Origin: Pseudotabrizicola sp051200875
Lineage (GTDB): Bacteria > Pseudomonadota > Alphaproteobacteria > Rhodobacterales > Rhodobacteraceae
Assembly: GCF_051200875.1 (NCBI RefSeq)
Contig: NZ_CP195191.1
Coordinates: 3,844,001 to 3,908,000, forward strand
Reading direction: 5' to 3'
Length of the DNA stretch: 64,000 nucleotides
Shown here: piece after piece, positions 49,450 through 58,248 of the stretch
Layout of the letters: every line of letters begins with the position of its first letter
Numbering within the stretch: the stretch's first letter is position 1
The notes under the pieces: generated by a model
Seen by the model: the letters and a program-made list of their open reading frames with translations, nothing else
Told to the model about the DNA's origin: nothing
Database searches by the model: none
Position numbers and translations under genes: made by a program

Positions 49450-50697
49450 TCAGGTTTTGTGCAGTAAGGTCGAAGGGGCACCGCCTTCGAATTTGTTGCC
49501 TTCGGAATAGTCGCAAGGCGCCTCTTGCATCTGCAAATGCAGACCCGAGCCGGTATAAGGATGGGCGCGGGCGACATCCTCGTCGAATTCAATCCCCAGT
49601 CCCGGCGCGTCGGGCGGCAGGATATGACCGTTTTCCCAAGTGATCGAATTGCGGATCAGTTTCTGGTGGAAGTCTCCGCCGGTCTCGATCGTCTCGGCGA
49701 TCAGAAGATTGGGGATCGATGCCGCGAAATGCACATTTGCTGCCCATTCCACGGGGCCGGCATAAAGGTGCGGGGCCATCTCTGCATTGAACACCTCGGC
49801 CATCGCGGCAATCTTCTTGGCTTCCCAGATACCACCGACCCGGCCAAGCGCCGGTTGCAAAATCTTGACCCCACCCGCCCGCAACAGCGTGCCGAACTCG
49901 GCCTTCGTCGTCATCCGCTCGCCCGTGGCCAAGGGCACGCGGACCGATTTCGCCACCTCGGCAAATTCCAGCAGATTGTCTGGCGGGATCGGCTCTTCGT
50001 ACCACAGCGGGTTATAGGGTTCTAACTCGCGCCCCATCCGGATCGCGCCGGGGGTGGTGAACTGGCCATGCGTTCCGAACAGCAGGTCAACCCGGTCGCC
50101 AACCGCCGCGCGGATCGCCTTGCAGAAGGCAACCGAGCGGCTGATGTCGCTCATCGCCGGCTCATGCCCGCCACGAATGGTATAGGGGCCGGCGGGGTCA
50201 AACTTCACGGCCGTGAAGCCAAGGTTCATGAAGCGCACCGCCGCCTCGGCCGCGGCATCCGGATCGACCCAGAACTCGGCGCTTTCCTTTCCCGGTTCAG
50301 GGTAAAGATAGGTGTAGCTGCGGATGCGGTGGTTCATCTTGCCGCCCAACAGCGCCCAAACGGGGCGGTTGCGCGCCTTGCCCAGAATGTCCCAGCAGGC
50401 GATCTCCAACCCCGAAAAAGCACCCATCACCGTGGGGTCAGGTCGCTGTGTGAAGCCAGAAGAATAGGCGCGGCGGAACATCAGTTCGATGTTTTCCGGG
50501 TTCTCGCCCTGCATATGGCGTTCGAACACATCCTCGATCACCGCAATCATCGCCTTCGGACCAACGGTCGAGGCATAGCATTCGCCATAGCCCACGATCC
50601 CGTTATCGGTCGTCAGTTTCGGAAAGATCCAGTAGCGTCCGCCCCAGCCCGGAAAGGGCGGGGCCACGACGAAAATCTCCAGATCTTTCAGCTTCAT
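49450..50697 (-). CDS. Mandelate racemase/muconate lactonising enzyme-family protein
   Basis: This 415-residue enolase-superfamily protein opens MKLKDLEIFVVAPPFPGWGGRYWIF. An MR-type barrel follows with the KFDPAG segment, metal ligands in RVDLLFGTHGQFT, LWYEEPIPPDN and PLATGERMTT, then QPALGRVGGIWEAKKIAAMA and catalytic His region MAPHLYAGPVEW. This is the D-galactonate/mandelate dehydratase-like subgroup, where HLY supplies the general acid. Start at 50697 places the first strand correctly. In the MttB operon it may racemise or dehydrate a hydroxy-acid or betaine derivative. The reaction is unknown. Confidence 0.87.
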   Translation of the reverse strand: MKLKDLEIFVVAPPFPGWGGRYWIFPKLTTDNGIVGYGECYASTVGPKAMIAVIEDVFERHMQGENPENIELMFRRAYSSGFTQRPDPTVMGAFSGLEIACWDILGKARNRPVWALLGGKMNHRIRSYTYLYPEPGKESAEFWVDPDAAAEAAVRFMNLGFTAVKFDPAGPYTIRGGHEPAMSDISRSVAFCKAIRAAVGDRVDLLFGTHGQFTTPGAIRMGRELEPYNPLWYEEPIPPDNLLEFAEVAKSVRVPLATGERMTTKAEFGTLLRAGGVKILQPALGRVGGIWEAKKIAAMAEVFNAEMAPHLYAGPVEWAANVHFAASIPNLLIAETIETGGDFHQKLIRNSITWENGHILPPDAPGLGIEFDEDVARAHPYTGSGLHLQMQEAPCDYSEGNKFEGGAPSTLLHKT

Positions 50698-50782
50698 GAC
50701 GGAACCTCGCAGCAGTTGCCGCGGGGGCGGGGGTTTCACACCCCCGGATGGACCTGCCTTGCGGCCGGTCCATCTCCCCCGT

Positions 50783-50804
50783 GGAATATTTGGACCAAGA
50801 TAAA
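50783..50804 (-). repeat. Dispersed TTTATCTTGG motif, copy 1
   Basis: On the reverse strand this reads TTTATCTTGGTCCAAATATT; close copies lie at 60211 and 61931. All three sit just after or between genes and are followed by G/C-rich hairpins, suggesting a Rhodobacterales REP-like element. Confidence 0.6.
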
Positions 50805-50867
50805 TGCAGGTTAACCGGATTTCTGGGCTTTGGTGGCCCAAACGCGACAAAAGGTGGCGCAGGCGGG

Positions 50868-52082
50868 CTAGGAACTGGATCTAATGCGGGGGCCCAAGAC
50901 GTGAAGCGCAAGGCAGGCTATCATCAGCACAGAGGCCAAAAGGAAGGGTGCGCCGGGGGCATAGACCGGGGCCTCGGGCTTGGTGAAGTGCTGGAAAGTG
51001 CTGGTCATGATCAACGGCGCTACGATCATCGCGATGGCATTCAGTGAGGCAAGGACGCCCTGCACCTCGCCCTGCGCGTCAGCAGGGGCCGCGCGTGAGG
51101 CCAAGGCCTGAAGCGCAGGGGTGACCGCCCCGCCAAGCGCCGTAATTGGGGTCAGGATCAGGATGGCCACCGGAGAGGTGACAAGGCCAATGGCCGCCAA
51201 GGTGATGACATCGACCCACATGCCGTAATGGGCGGCGCGGTGTTCGCCCCAAAGGCGGATCATCGGGCCCACCAACAGCGCCTGCCCAAGCGCGTAGCTG
51301 ACGCCGTAGATGCCAAGCGACAACCCGATCATCCCGGAATCCCAGCCAAAGCGGGCCTGTCCGTAATAGGCCCAGATCGACGGGTAGACATTCATCGCGA
51401 TGCTCATGATCAGGAAGCAGGCCAGCGTCAGCCTTACCCCTGGCAGATGCGCCATGGCCTTCAGCGCGCCCAATGGATTGGCGCGGGCAAGGCTAAAGGG
51501 GCGGCGGGTGGCATCGGTGACGGTTTCAGGCAGGATCAGCGCTCCGAAAAGCGCATTCAGCAGAGCCAGTCCGCCCGCGAACCAAAACGGCGCACGGGTG
51601 TCAATTCCAGCCAGAAGCCCCCCGATCATCGGGCCCAGAACAAAGCCCACGCCGAAGCCTGCCCCCAAAAGCCCGAACCGCGCGCCGCGCTTTTCAGGTG
51701 GGGTGATGTCGGCGACATAGGCATTTGCAGTAGAGTGGGTGGCGGCGGTGATCCCGGCGATGACGCGGGCGATGAACAAAAGCCAGATCGTCTGGGCCAG
51801 CGCCATGATGGCATAATCGAGCGCCATGACGACGAGTGAGACCAGCAGCACCGGACGGCGACCAAAGCGGTCGGAGAGCGAGCCGAGTATCGGACCGAAA
51901 AGAAACTGCATCACGGCAAAAGAGGTCGAGAGCAGCCCGCCCCATAAGGCGGCATCGGCAATGTCATTGCCCGTGACCTCGCGGATCAGGTCGGGCATGA
52001 CCGGAAAGATCAGGCCGATGCCAATAGCGTCCAGCGTGACAGTTGCAAAGATAAAGGCCAGCGGCAGGCGAGAAGAAATCAT
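50868..52082 (-). CDS. MFS transporter, TetA/TCR-like
   Basis: This 404-residue protein has 12 predicted helices. Features are DAIGIGLIFPVMPDLIREVTG in the first helix, motif A GSLSDRFGRRPVLL after helix 2, and ARVIAGITAATHSTANAYVADITPPEKRGARFGLLGAGFGVGFVLGP with the antiporter motif C region. This fits TetA-type drug/H+ antiporters, but many homologues are of unknown specificity. Last gene of the reverse run 56112-50868; it begins 35 bp beyond the hydrolase stop. Whether it exports an aromatic or halogenated compound is not deducible. Confidence 0.85.
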   Translation of the reverse strand: MISSRLPLAFIFATVTLDAIGIGLIFPVMPDLIREVTGNDIADAALWGGLLSTSFAVMQFLFGPILGSLSDRFGRRPVLLVSLVVMALDYAIMALAQTIWLLFIARVIAGITAATHSTANAYVADITPPEKRGARFGLLGAGFGVGFVLGPMIGGLLAGIDTRAPFWFAGGLALLNALFGALILPETVTDATRRPFSLARANPLGALKAMAHLPGVRLTLACFLIMSIAMNVYPSIWAYYGQARFGWDSGMIGLSLGIYGVSYALGQALLVGPMIRLWGEHRAAHYGMWVDVITLAAIGLVTSPVAILILTPITALGGAVTPALQALASRAAPADAQGEVQGVLASLNAIAMIVAPLIMTSTFQHFTKPEAPVYAPGAPFLLASVLMIACLALHVLGPRIRSSS

Positions 52083-52117
52083 ACCAATACTCAGCCCAGA
52101 AAGAGGGCGCGCGAACC

Positions 52118-52840
52118 CTAGGCCGCGGGCAAGGCTCGCGCAATCTCTGCCAGACGTGCCGCAACGTCACCCGGCATCGAGAAGAAAGGCGAATGAGAGG
52201 CGGGCAGGGTGGTGTGATGGCCCGGCGGGAAGTCCTGAGCCATGATCTCTTGATACTCTGGGGGAATGGCACGGTCTTCGGTGCAGCGGATGTAATGACG
52301 CGGCACAGACTGGCTTTGCGAGGTGACCGTCAGCGGCGTTTCCTGCGGCAGGATCGGCTGCGGGCACAGGCAAAGGGCAGCCAGCGACTGCGCCTCGGCG
52401 TCGCAATCATGATAGAAAAGATCGCCAGCCATTGAGGGATCAAAGGAAAAACAGGTGCGCGTCGCGTCGATGCGGATCGCCGGAGCAAGGGGCTGGCGCG
52501 GGCCCGCCTTTCGCATATCGGCCAAGGACAGCCCCGATTTCGGTGCATAGGCGCAAAGATAGACCAAGGCGCGGATCCGACTTGGGTCAAGTTCTGCCGC
52601 TGCGGTGATCGGATAGCCCGCCATCGAATGGCCAACCACGATGGTCGGGCCGTTCAAAGCATCTAGAATGGCGCGCGCGTAGCTGTCCAACGTCACGTCT
52701 TCCGGTGCGGTGCGGTCCAATCCGTGGCCGGGCAGGTCAATAGCGCGGGCATTGTGACCAAGGGCCTGCAACGCCGGGATCACCCGGTGCCAGCACCATG
52801 CCCCGTGGCAAGAACCGTGGATCAAGAGAAAATCAGCCAT
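52118..52840 (-). CDS. alpha/beta hydrolase, esterase-type
   Basis: This 240-residue alpha/beta hydrolase of the small plant-esterase/hydroxynitrile lyase-like group opens FLLIHGSCHGAWCWHRVIPALQALGHNARAIDLPGHG, with nucleophile elbow VVGHSMAGYPITAAAELDP and His in LPASHSPFFSMPGDVAARL. Family members hydrolyse small esters. It overlaps the preceding enol-lactonase gene by 8 bp. Acid residue near FYHDCDAEAQ is tentative. Confidence 0.8.
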   Translation of the reverse strand: MADFLLIHGSCHGAWCWHRVIPALQALGHNARAIDLPGHGLDRTAPEDVTLDSYARAILDALNGPTIVVGHSMAGYPITAAAELDPSRIRALVYLCAYAPKSGLSLADMRKAGPRQPLAPAIRIDATRTCFSFDPSMAGDLFYHDCDAEAQSLAALCLCPQPILPQETPLTVTSQSQSVPRHYIRCTEDRAIPPEYQEIMAQDFPPGHHTTLPASHSPFFSMPGDVAARLAEIARALPAA

Positions 52841-53618
52841 GGCCGATGCCTTTCAGAAAGGTCTTCAGGATTTCGATGTACTCGTCGGGTTTTTCCGCCA
52901 TGGGGATATGCCCGGCCCCACGGATCAGGTGAAACTGGCTGCCCCGGATTAGGTCGGCGGTTTCGCGGATCAGGTCGGGTGGGGTGGAACCGTCGTTGCC
53001 ACCGGCAAGGGCCAAGGTGGGCAATGTCAAAGAGGCGGTCGGGGTGTAAAAATCGGTTCCGGCAATCGCGGCAGCCGCCCCCATCCAGCCTTCGGCTTCG
53101 GTTCCGCGGAATATTTCGCGCAGCGCGGGCATCGCGGGGTTTTCCCGCCATTTGCGACCAAACCAGCGCTCCATCGTGCTGTCTTCAATGGCAGTAAGGC
53201 CGCCCGTTTGCACCGCCTCGATCCGTGCCTGCCATTGGCTGGCAATCCCGATCCGGGCTGCGGTGTTCGACAAGACCATGCCACGCACCAGATCCAGCCG
53301 CTTTGTCGCCAAGCCCTGCGCGATCAGACCGCCGATGGAAAGCCCGACGACAACCGTCTCTTTCATCCCGGCCTTTTCGATCATCCGTTCGGCATCGTGG
53401 ATCAGCGCGCCCATCGAATAGGGGCCGTCCGGCACGTCAGACGCCCCATGCCCGCGCATGTCCAGCCGCAGGACGCGATGCTTCGGAAGATGGGCCACCA
53501 CCTCGTCCCAAATCCGCAGGTTGGTGCCAAGCGCATGCAGGAACACCACGGGCGGGCCGGAAACAGGGCCGGAAATCTCGGCATTTAGCCGCAAATCAGG
53601 GAAGTAGGTCAGGGGCAT
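52833..53618 (-). CDS. pcaD: 3-Oxoadipate enol-lactonase-like hydrolase
   Basis: This 261-residue protein is close to PcaD in length and layout: GPPVVFLHALGTNLRIWDEVVAHLPKHRVLRLDMRGHGASDVPDGPYSMG, nucleophile elbow VVVGLSIGGLIAQGLATK, WFGRKWRENPAM, and His in IRGAGHIPMAEKPDEY. PcaD opens 3-oxoadipate enol-lactone to 3-oxoadipate. No other protocatechuate genes are beside it, so it may complement the island at 3.1-29 kb or act on a similar lactone. It starts 6 bp after the dehydratase gene. Confidence 0.78.
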   Translation of the reverse strand: MPLTYFPDLRLNAEISGPVSGPPVVFLHALGTNLRIWDEVVAHLPKHRVLRLDMRGHGASDVPDGPYSMGALIHDAERMIEKAGMKETVVVGLSIGGLIAQGLATKRLDLVRGMVLSNTAARIGIASQWQARIEAVQTGGLTAIEDSTMERWFGRKWRENPAMPALREIFRGTEAEGWMGAAAAIAGTDFYTPTASLTLPTLALAGGNDGSTPPDLIRETADLIRGSQFHLIRGAGHIPMAEKPDEYIEILKTFLKGIGHG

Positions 53619-53624
53619 CGGTCT

Positions 53625-54581
53625 TCAGGCAAATCGGGCAAGGGCTTCTCGAAACAGCATTGGGTCAACATTCCCACCACTTGCCGTTGCAATTACGTTC
53701 GGGGATGTATCGCGAAAAAGCGCCGCGGCAAGCGCAACCGCGCCCCCCGGTTCCAGAACGATCCGCAGATGCGTAAAGGCCAAAGCCATAGCGCGCATGG
53801 CTTCGTCATCACTGACGGAAAGACCCTTGCCCGCATGCCGCTGCAAGATCGGAAAGGTCAGTTCCCCCGGTTGCGGGGTCAGAATCGCGTCACAGATCGA
53901 CCCCGCGGCACTTGGGTTCTTTTCGCGCGTGCCCGAGGCCAAAGACCGCGCCATGTCATCAAAACCCAGCGGCTCACACGTTCGCACCCGCAAATTTGGC
54001 GCATTGGCCGCAAGGGCCGTGGCAATCCCCGCCGAAAGCCCGCCACCGCCACAGCAAACCAGCACTTCCGCCGCCTCGATGCCCGCATCGCTGGCCTGCG
54101 CCGCGATTTCAAGGCCAACCGTGCCCTGTCCGGCAATCACATCGGCGTCGTCAAAGGGCTTGATCAGATGCAGCCCCCGCTCGGCGCAAAGGCGTGCGCC
54201 GATAGCGTCCCGATCTTCGGTGGCGCGGTCATAAAGAACCACCTCGGCCCCATAGGCGCGGGTATTGGCAATCTTCACCTCTGGCGCATCCGAGGGCATG
54301 ACGATCACACAGGTCAGCCCATGCCGCGCCGCCGCCAAGGCTACGCCTTGACCGTGATTGCCCGAGGAATAGGCCAGAACGCCCGATGTTCCCTTTGCCA
54401 GGGCCGAAACCGCCGACCACGCGCCGCGAAACTTGAAGGATCCCGTCAGTTGCAAACACTCGGCCTTGACGAAAATGCGTTTGCCAAAGGCCGCGTCCAG
54501 CAGCGGCGCGTTCAGCAACGATGTCAGGCGCGCATGGCCAGCCATCCGCTTGGCGGCAGCCTCGATCCGCTCCAGCATCAT
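53625..54581 (-). CDS. Threonine/serine dehydratase-like PLP enzyme
   Basis: This 318-residue fold-type II PLP enzyme has the PLP Lys in LTGSFKFRGAWSAV, SSGNHGQGVALAAA, the phosphate loop CGGGGLSAGIA and VIATASGGNVDPM. It resembles BhcB (9383) in family only; the active-site surroundings differ. Substrate could be threonine, serine or 3-hydroxyaspartate. Its start overlaps the preceding hydrolase stop (ATGA). Confidence 0.85.
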   Translation of the reverse strand: MMLERIEAAAKRMAGHARLTSLLNAPLLDAAFGKRIFVKAECLQLTGSFKFRGAWSAVSALAKGTSGVLAYSSGNHGQGVALAAARHGLTCVIVMPSDAPEVKIANTRAYGAEVVLYDRATEDRDAIGARLCAERGLHLIKPFDDADVIAGQGTVGLEIAAQASDAGIEAAEVLVCCGGGGLSAGIATALAANAPNLRVRTCEPLGFDDMARSLASGTREKNPSAAGSICDAILTPQPGELTFPILQRHAGKGLSVSDDEAMRAMALAFTHLRIVLEPGGAVALAAALFRDTSPNVIATASGGNVDPMLFREALARFA

Positions 54582-55435
54582 TTACAGGCCTCCAAGAATT
54601 GCCGGATGGCGGCCACCGCCTCGGGTTCGTCCAGAAATGGAATATGGGCGCGGTCGGGAACCTCAGCAAAGATCGTGTCCGGTCGCCGGCACCGCATTTC
54701 GGCCGTGGTCTCGGGGGAAAGCAGGTCCGAATTCGCGCCCCGGATCAGCGCCACGGGCATGCCAGCCGTTGCCTCCCACAATGGCCAAAGATCGACCGGC
54801 GGGCCTTTGAAAGCGGCCATGAATGCCTCACGCAAGGCCGGATCATAGGTGATCTTCAATCCCTTCTCGGTCGGGATATAAAACTTCTCGACTTCGGCCC
54901 GCCAGCGTTCTGGCGGTACATTGGCAAAGCCGGGGGAAACGCCGGGCATCGCGGCGGCGGCCTGATCCAGCGTTTTCCAAACCGGATTGCGCCCGACATA
55001 GTCGAAAATCCGCTCCAGCCCCGTTCGGTGGATTTCAGGGCCAACGTCGTTCAACAACAGCCCCTTCAGCCGCGTGTGGGCGACTGCGGCAAGGTACATG
55101 CCAATCAACCCGCCGCGAGAGGTGCCGATGATTGCCGCCTGTTCGATTCCCAAATGGTTCAGCAGGTCCAAGGCATCCTTGGCTTCCTGCGGAACGGTAT
55201 AGCTCTCGGCCCCCGTCCATGCACTTTCGCCCCGGCCCCGATAATCCATGCGGATCAGTCGGCAGGGGGGCAGATGCGGGGCCATGTAATCGAAATCGGC
55301 CATCGTCCGGGTCAGTCCAGACAGGCACAGCACGGGCAATCCCTTGCCTTCATCGCGAAAAGCCAGCTTGGCACCGTCAGAGGCCGTGAAGAATTGGGTC
55401 ATCGGAAATCCGTTCTGGTCAAAGGTCGGGGTCAA
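54578..55435 (-). CDS. alpha/beta hydrolase
   Basis: This 285-residue hydrolase has FRDEGKGLPVLCLSGLTRTMADFDYMAPHLPPCRLIRMDYRGRGES, nucleophile elbow AAIIGTSRGGLIGMYLA and C-terminal His around VPDRAHIPFLDEPEAV. It is one of three hydrolases in the same reverse run. It overlaps both the HAD gene upstream and the dehydratase gene downstream by 4 bp, so translation is coupled. Substrate unknown. Confidence 0.83.
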   Translation of the reverse strand: MTPTFDQNGFPMTQFFTASDGAKLAFRDEGKGLPVLCLSGLTRTMADFDYMAPHLPPCRLIRMDYRGRGESAWTGAESYTVPQEAKDALDLLNHLGIEQAAIIGTSRGGLIGMYLAAVAHTRLKGLLLNDVGPEIHRTGLERIFDYVGRNPVWKTLDQAAAAMPGVSPGFANVPPERWRAEVEKFYIPTEKGLKITYDPALREAFMAAFKGPPVDLWPLWEATAGMPVALIRGANSDLLSPETTAEMRCRRPDTIFAEVPDRAHIPFLDEPEAVAAIRQFLEACK

Positions 55436-56112
55436 AGGAAGTCGGAAAGCCGGGTCAGATCCGGCAAGATATGGGCTGGCACATGGGGCAGTCGGTCAAT
55501 CGGCGCCCCTGAACGGTTCACCCATGTCGTCTGAAATCCGAACCGTGCCGCCCCCGCCACATCCCAGCCATTCGACGACACGAACATGACCTGCGAAGGT
55601 GGCACGCCAAGATGCGCCTCGACCAGCGCATAAACCTTGGCCGAGGGTTTGAAGATGCCCACATCCTCCACCGAAATCGCCGCTTCCAGAAGGTCTCCGA
55701 TCCCGGCCGCCGCAATGGCGCTTGCCAGCATGCGCGGCGAACCATTGGACAGGATCGCCCGTCTGGCACCCTTGTCCTTCAGGCTCTGCAAGACCGCAGG
55801 CACCTCGGGATAGGCATCCAATTCGTCATAGAGCGCCAACAGGCGTGTCCTCAGAGCGTAATCGGCGCCAAGCCCCTGCGCTGCCATCGCCCAATCCAGC
55901 GCGTCAGCCGTCACCTCGGCAAAATCCGCATGTGCGCCCATGACCGCCCGCAACCAACTGTATTCCAACTGCTTGCGCCGCCAGTCCTCGGCAAGCTTTG
56001 GCCACACCGCCGCCAGCGTCTCTCCCCCCGGTTCCGCCGCCGCCGCCCGCGCCGCAGCAGAGACATCGAACAGCGTTCCATAGGCATCAAAGACGAAAGC
56101 GGTTGGTCGCAT
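55432..56112 (-). CDS. Haloacid dehalogenase, type II
   Basis: This 226-residue HAD hydrolase has nucleophile Asp in AFVFDAYGTLFDV, Thr/Ser in RRAILSNGSPRMLASAI, Lys in EDVGIFKPSAKVYALV and the acidic pair replaced by the dehalogenase-type VMFVSSNGWDVAGAARFGFQTTWVNR. The SSNGWD block is the signature of L-2-haloacid dehalogenases. It heads the reverse operon. Start 56112 (MRPTAF) is preferred over 56142. Natural substrates of such enzymes are often unknown 2-haloacids. Confidence 0.88.
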   Translation of the reverse strand: MRPTAFVFDAYGTLFDVSAAARAAAAEPGGETLAAVWPKLAEDWRRKQLEYSWLRAVMGAHADFAEVTADALDWAMAAQGLGADYALRTRLLALYDELDAYPEVPAVLQSLKDKGARRAILSNGSPRMLASAIAAAGIGDLLEAAISVEDVGIFKPSAKVYALVEAHLGVPPSQVMFVSSNGWDVAGAARFGFQTTWVNRSGAPIDRLPHVPAHILPDLTRLSDFL

Positions 56113-56282
56113 GGCGGAATCTCCCTTGCCCGACCGTTGCACAGGCGCGGTCCGACGAAAAGGGGGGGGCGCGGCAATCGCGGCGCTTGCCCCTTTGGGC
56201 GAGGCTGTCTAAACCCTTTCGGCGCAAGACAGGAAGGGGCCGCACCGCAAGGCGCAGCCGCTGAAGACAGGAAAAACACCGG
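56113..56282. other. Divergent promoter region (HAD gene / ABC exporter)
   Basis: This 170-bp gap must contain both promoters. A G/C-rich tract (AAAAGGGGGGGG near 56160) is present. No operator stands out. Confidence 0.3.
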
Positions 56283-58064
56283 ATGGCACAGACCGACGCA
56301 AAGACCGAAGACCGGGCCCGCTCCAAAAAAGTGGGCGCTCTTTCCGGGCTGGTCCCGTTCCTGCGGCCCTATCGTCTGCTCTTGGCCCTTGCCGGGGCCG
56401 CGCTGGTTCTGACCGCCACCGTCAGCTTGATCCTTCCCATGGCAGTGCGCCGCGTGGTCGACAATTTCAACGCCGAGGCCGAAATCCTCGACCTGTATTT
56501 CACCGCAGCCATCGTCATTGCTGCCGTCTTCGCCTTTGGCTCGGGCCTTCGCTATTACCTCGTCACCCGTCTGGGCGAACGTGTGGTGGCCGATATTCGC
56601 CGCGCCATGTTTGACCGCGTCATGGGCCTGTCGCCCGCGTTTTTCGAACGTCTGATGACGGGCGAGGTACTGTCCCGCATCACCACCGACACTACGCTGA
56701 TCCTGTCGCTGATCGGCTCGTCCATCTCCATCGCGCTCCGAAATTCGCTGATGCTGCTGGGTGGGTTGGTGCTGATGTTCCTGACCTCGGCCAAGCTCAC
56801 CGGCCTTGTCCTTCTGATCGTGCCCGCCGTCGTTGTCCCGATCATCGTCCTTGGCCGCAAACTGCGAAAGCTTTCCCGCGAAAATCAGGACTGGATCGCC
56901 AATTCCTCGGGCTCTGCCTCCGAGGCGCTATCTTCGGTTCAGACCGTGCAGGCCTTCACCCATGAAGGTGAAACCCGCGCAGCCTTTGCCGATGTCACCG
57001 AAAAGGCGTTTCTTTCGGCCAAAACCCGCATCGGCACCCGCGCGGTCATGACCATTATCGTCATCTTCCTTGTCTTTACCGGCATTGTCGGCGTCCTCTG
57101 GATGGGCGCGCGCGATGTGCGAGCCGGGGTGATGAGCGCGGGCGAACTCATCCAGTTCGTGATCTATGCCGTCATGGTCGCAGGCTCGGTCGGCGCGCTT
57201 TCCGAAATCTGGGGCGAATTGCAGCGTGCCGCTGGCGCCACCGAACGGCTGGTCGAATTGCTGAACGCCGAAGATCCGGTGACAGACCCGGCCCAGCCCA
57301 AGGCGTTGCCGCGCCCGGTTCGGGGCGAGATCGCCTTTGACAAGGTCACTTTCCGCTATCCGGCCCGGCCTCATACCTCGGCTTTGGAGGAGGTCACGCT
57401 CACCGTCGAACCGGGTGAAACCATTGCCCTCGTTGGCCCGTCAGGCGCTGGCAAGACCACCATCTTGCAACTGCTGATGCGCTTTTACGACCCGCAGTCG
57501 GGAACGGTGCGTCTGGATGGCGTTGACCTGCGCGACTTGGCCCGTGCCGATTTCCGCCGCGCCATTTCGCTTGTTCCGCAAGACCCCGTGATCTTTGCCA
57601 CCTCGGCCCGCGAAAACATCCGCTTCGGTCGCCCCGAGGCTTCGGACGCCGAGGTTGAAGCCGCTGCCCGTGCCGCCGCCGCGCATGAATTCATCTCGGC
57701 TTTGCCTGAAGGCTATGACAGCTTCCTTGGCGAACGCGGCGTCATGCTCTCGGGCGGTCAAAAGCAACGCGTGGCCATCGCCCGCGCCATTCTGCGCGAC
57801 GCGCCCGTTCTGCTTCTGGACGAAGCGACCTCGGCGCTTGATGCTGAATCCGAACGCCTTGTCCAACACGCCGTCGAAGAGCTGGCCAAGGGCCGCACGA
57901 CGCTGGTCGTTGCCCACCGACTGGCCACTGTAAAACGTGCTGACCGCATCGTTGTCTTCGAGGCGGGCAAGATCGTGGCCATCGGCAAACATGACGAACT
58001 GGTTTCGCAAGGTGGCCTTTACGCGCGCCTTGCCCGCCTGCAATTCACCGAAGGCGCCGCATAA
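56283..58064 (+). CDS. ABC transporter, fused permease/ATPase (MsbA/lipid exporter type)
   Basis: This 593-residue half-transporter has an N-terminal six-helix exporter domain (about 20-310) with RLGERVVADIRRAMFDRVMGLSPAFFE and TGEVLSRITTDTTLI. The nucleotide-binding domain has Walker A VGPSGAGKTTILQLL, Q-loop SLVPQDPVIFA, signature LSGGQKQRVAIARAIL, Walker B VLLLDEATSALD and His in VVAHRLATV. It probably forms a homodimer exporting lipid or drug-like substrates. The ATG at 56283 follows the AGGAAAAACACCGG context. Confidence 0.9.
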   Translation: MAQTDAKTEDRARSKKVGALSGLVPFLRPYRLLLALAGAALVLTATVSLILPMAVRRVVDNFNAEAEILDLYFTAAIVIAAVFAFGSGLRYYLVTRLGERVVADIRRAMFDRVMGLSPAFFERLMTGEVLSRITTDTTLILSLIGSSISIALRNSLMLLGGLVLMFLTSAKLTGLVLLIVPAVVVPIIVLGRKLRKLSRENQDWIANSSGSASEALSSVQTVQAFTHEGETRAAFADVTEKAFLSAKTRIGTRAVMTIIVIFLVFTGIVGVLWMGARDVRAGVMSAGELIQFVIYAVMVAGSVGALSEIWGELQRAAGATERLVELLNAEDPVTDPAQPKALPRPVRGEIAFDKVTFRYPARPHTSALEEVTLTVEPGETIALVGPSGAGKTTILQLLMRFYDPQSGTVRLDGVDLRDLARADFRRAISLVPQDPVIFATSARENIRFGRPEASDAEVEAAARAAAAHEFISALPEGYDSFLGERGVMLSGGQKQRVAIARAILRDAPVLLLDEATSALDAESERLVQHAVEELAKGRTTLVVAHRLATVKRADRIVVFEAGKIVAIGKHDELVSQGGLYARLARLQFTEGAA

Positions 58065-58248
58065 GGGGGGAATTTTCCCGGTTTTTCCCCCTTGGCATCT
58101 TCACGACGTTGCGTCGCAACGCGCCCAAGGGTTCTGACGTTGCGTTTCCTGGTGCAGCAGCGCTTGGCAAAAGGGTGTTTTCGCCCCATCTTTCCCTGAC
58201 CGAATAAAAAATGGCTCTGCAACGACAGGGCCGTCAGGGGAGGAAAGC
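58065..58248. other. Intergenic region with two inverted repeats
   Basis: GGGGG/CCCCC with T-rich spacer just after the ABC gene (58065-58091) may be its terminator. CGTTGCG-T-CGCAACG (58107-58121) is a perfect 7-bp inverted repeat, with half-site GACGTTGCG again at 58136, and could be an operator for the acyl-CoA synthetase gene. Confidence 0.45.
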
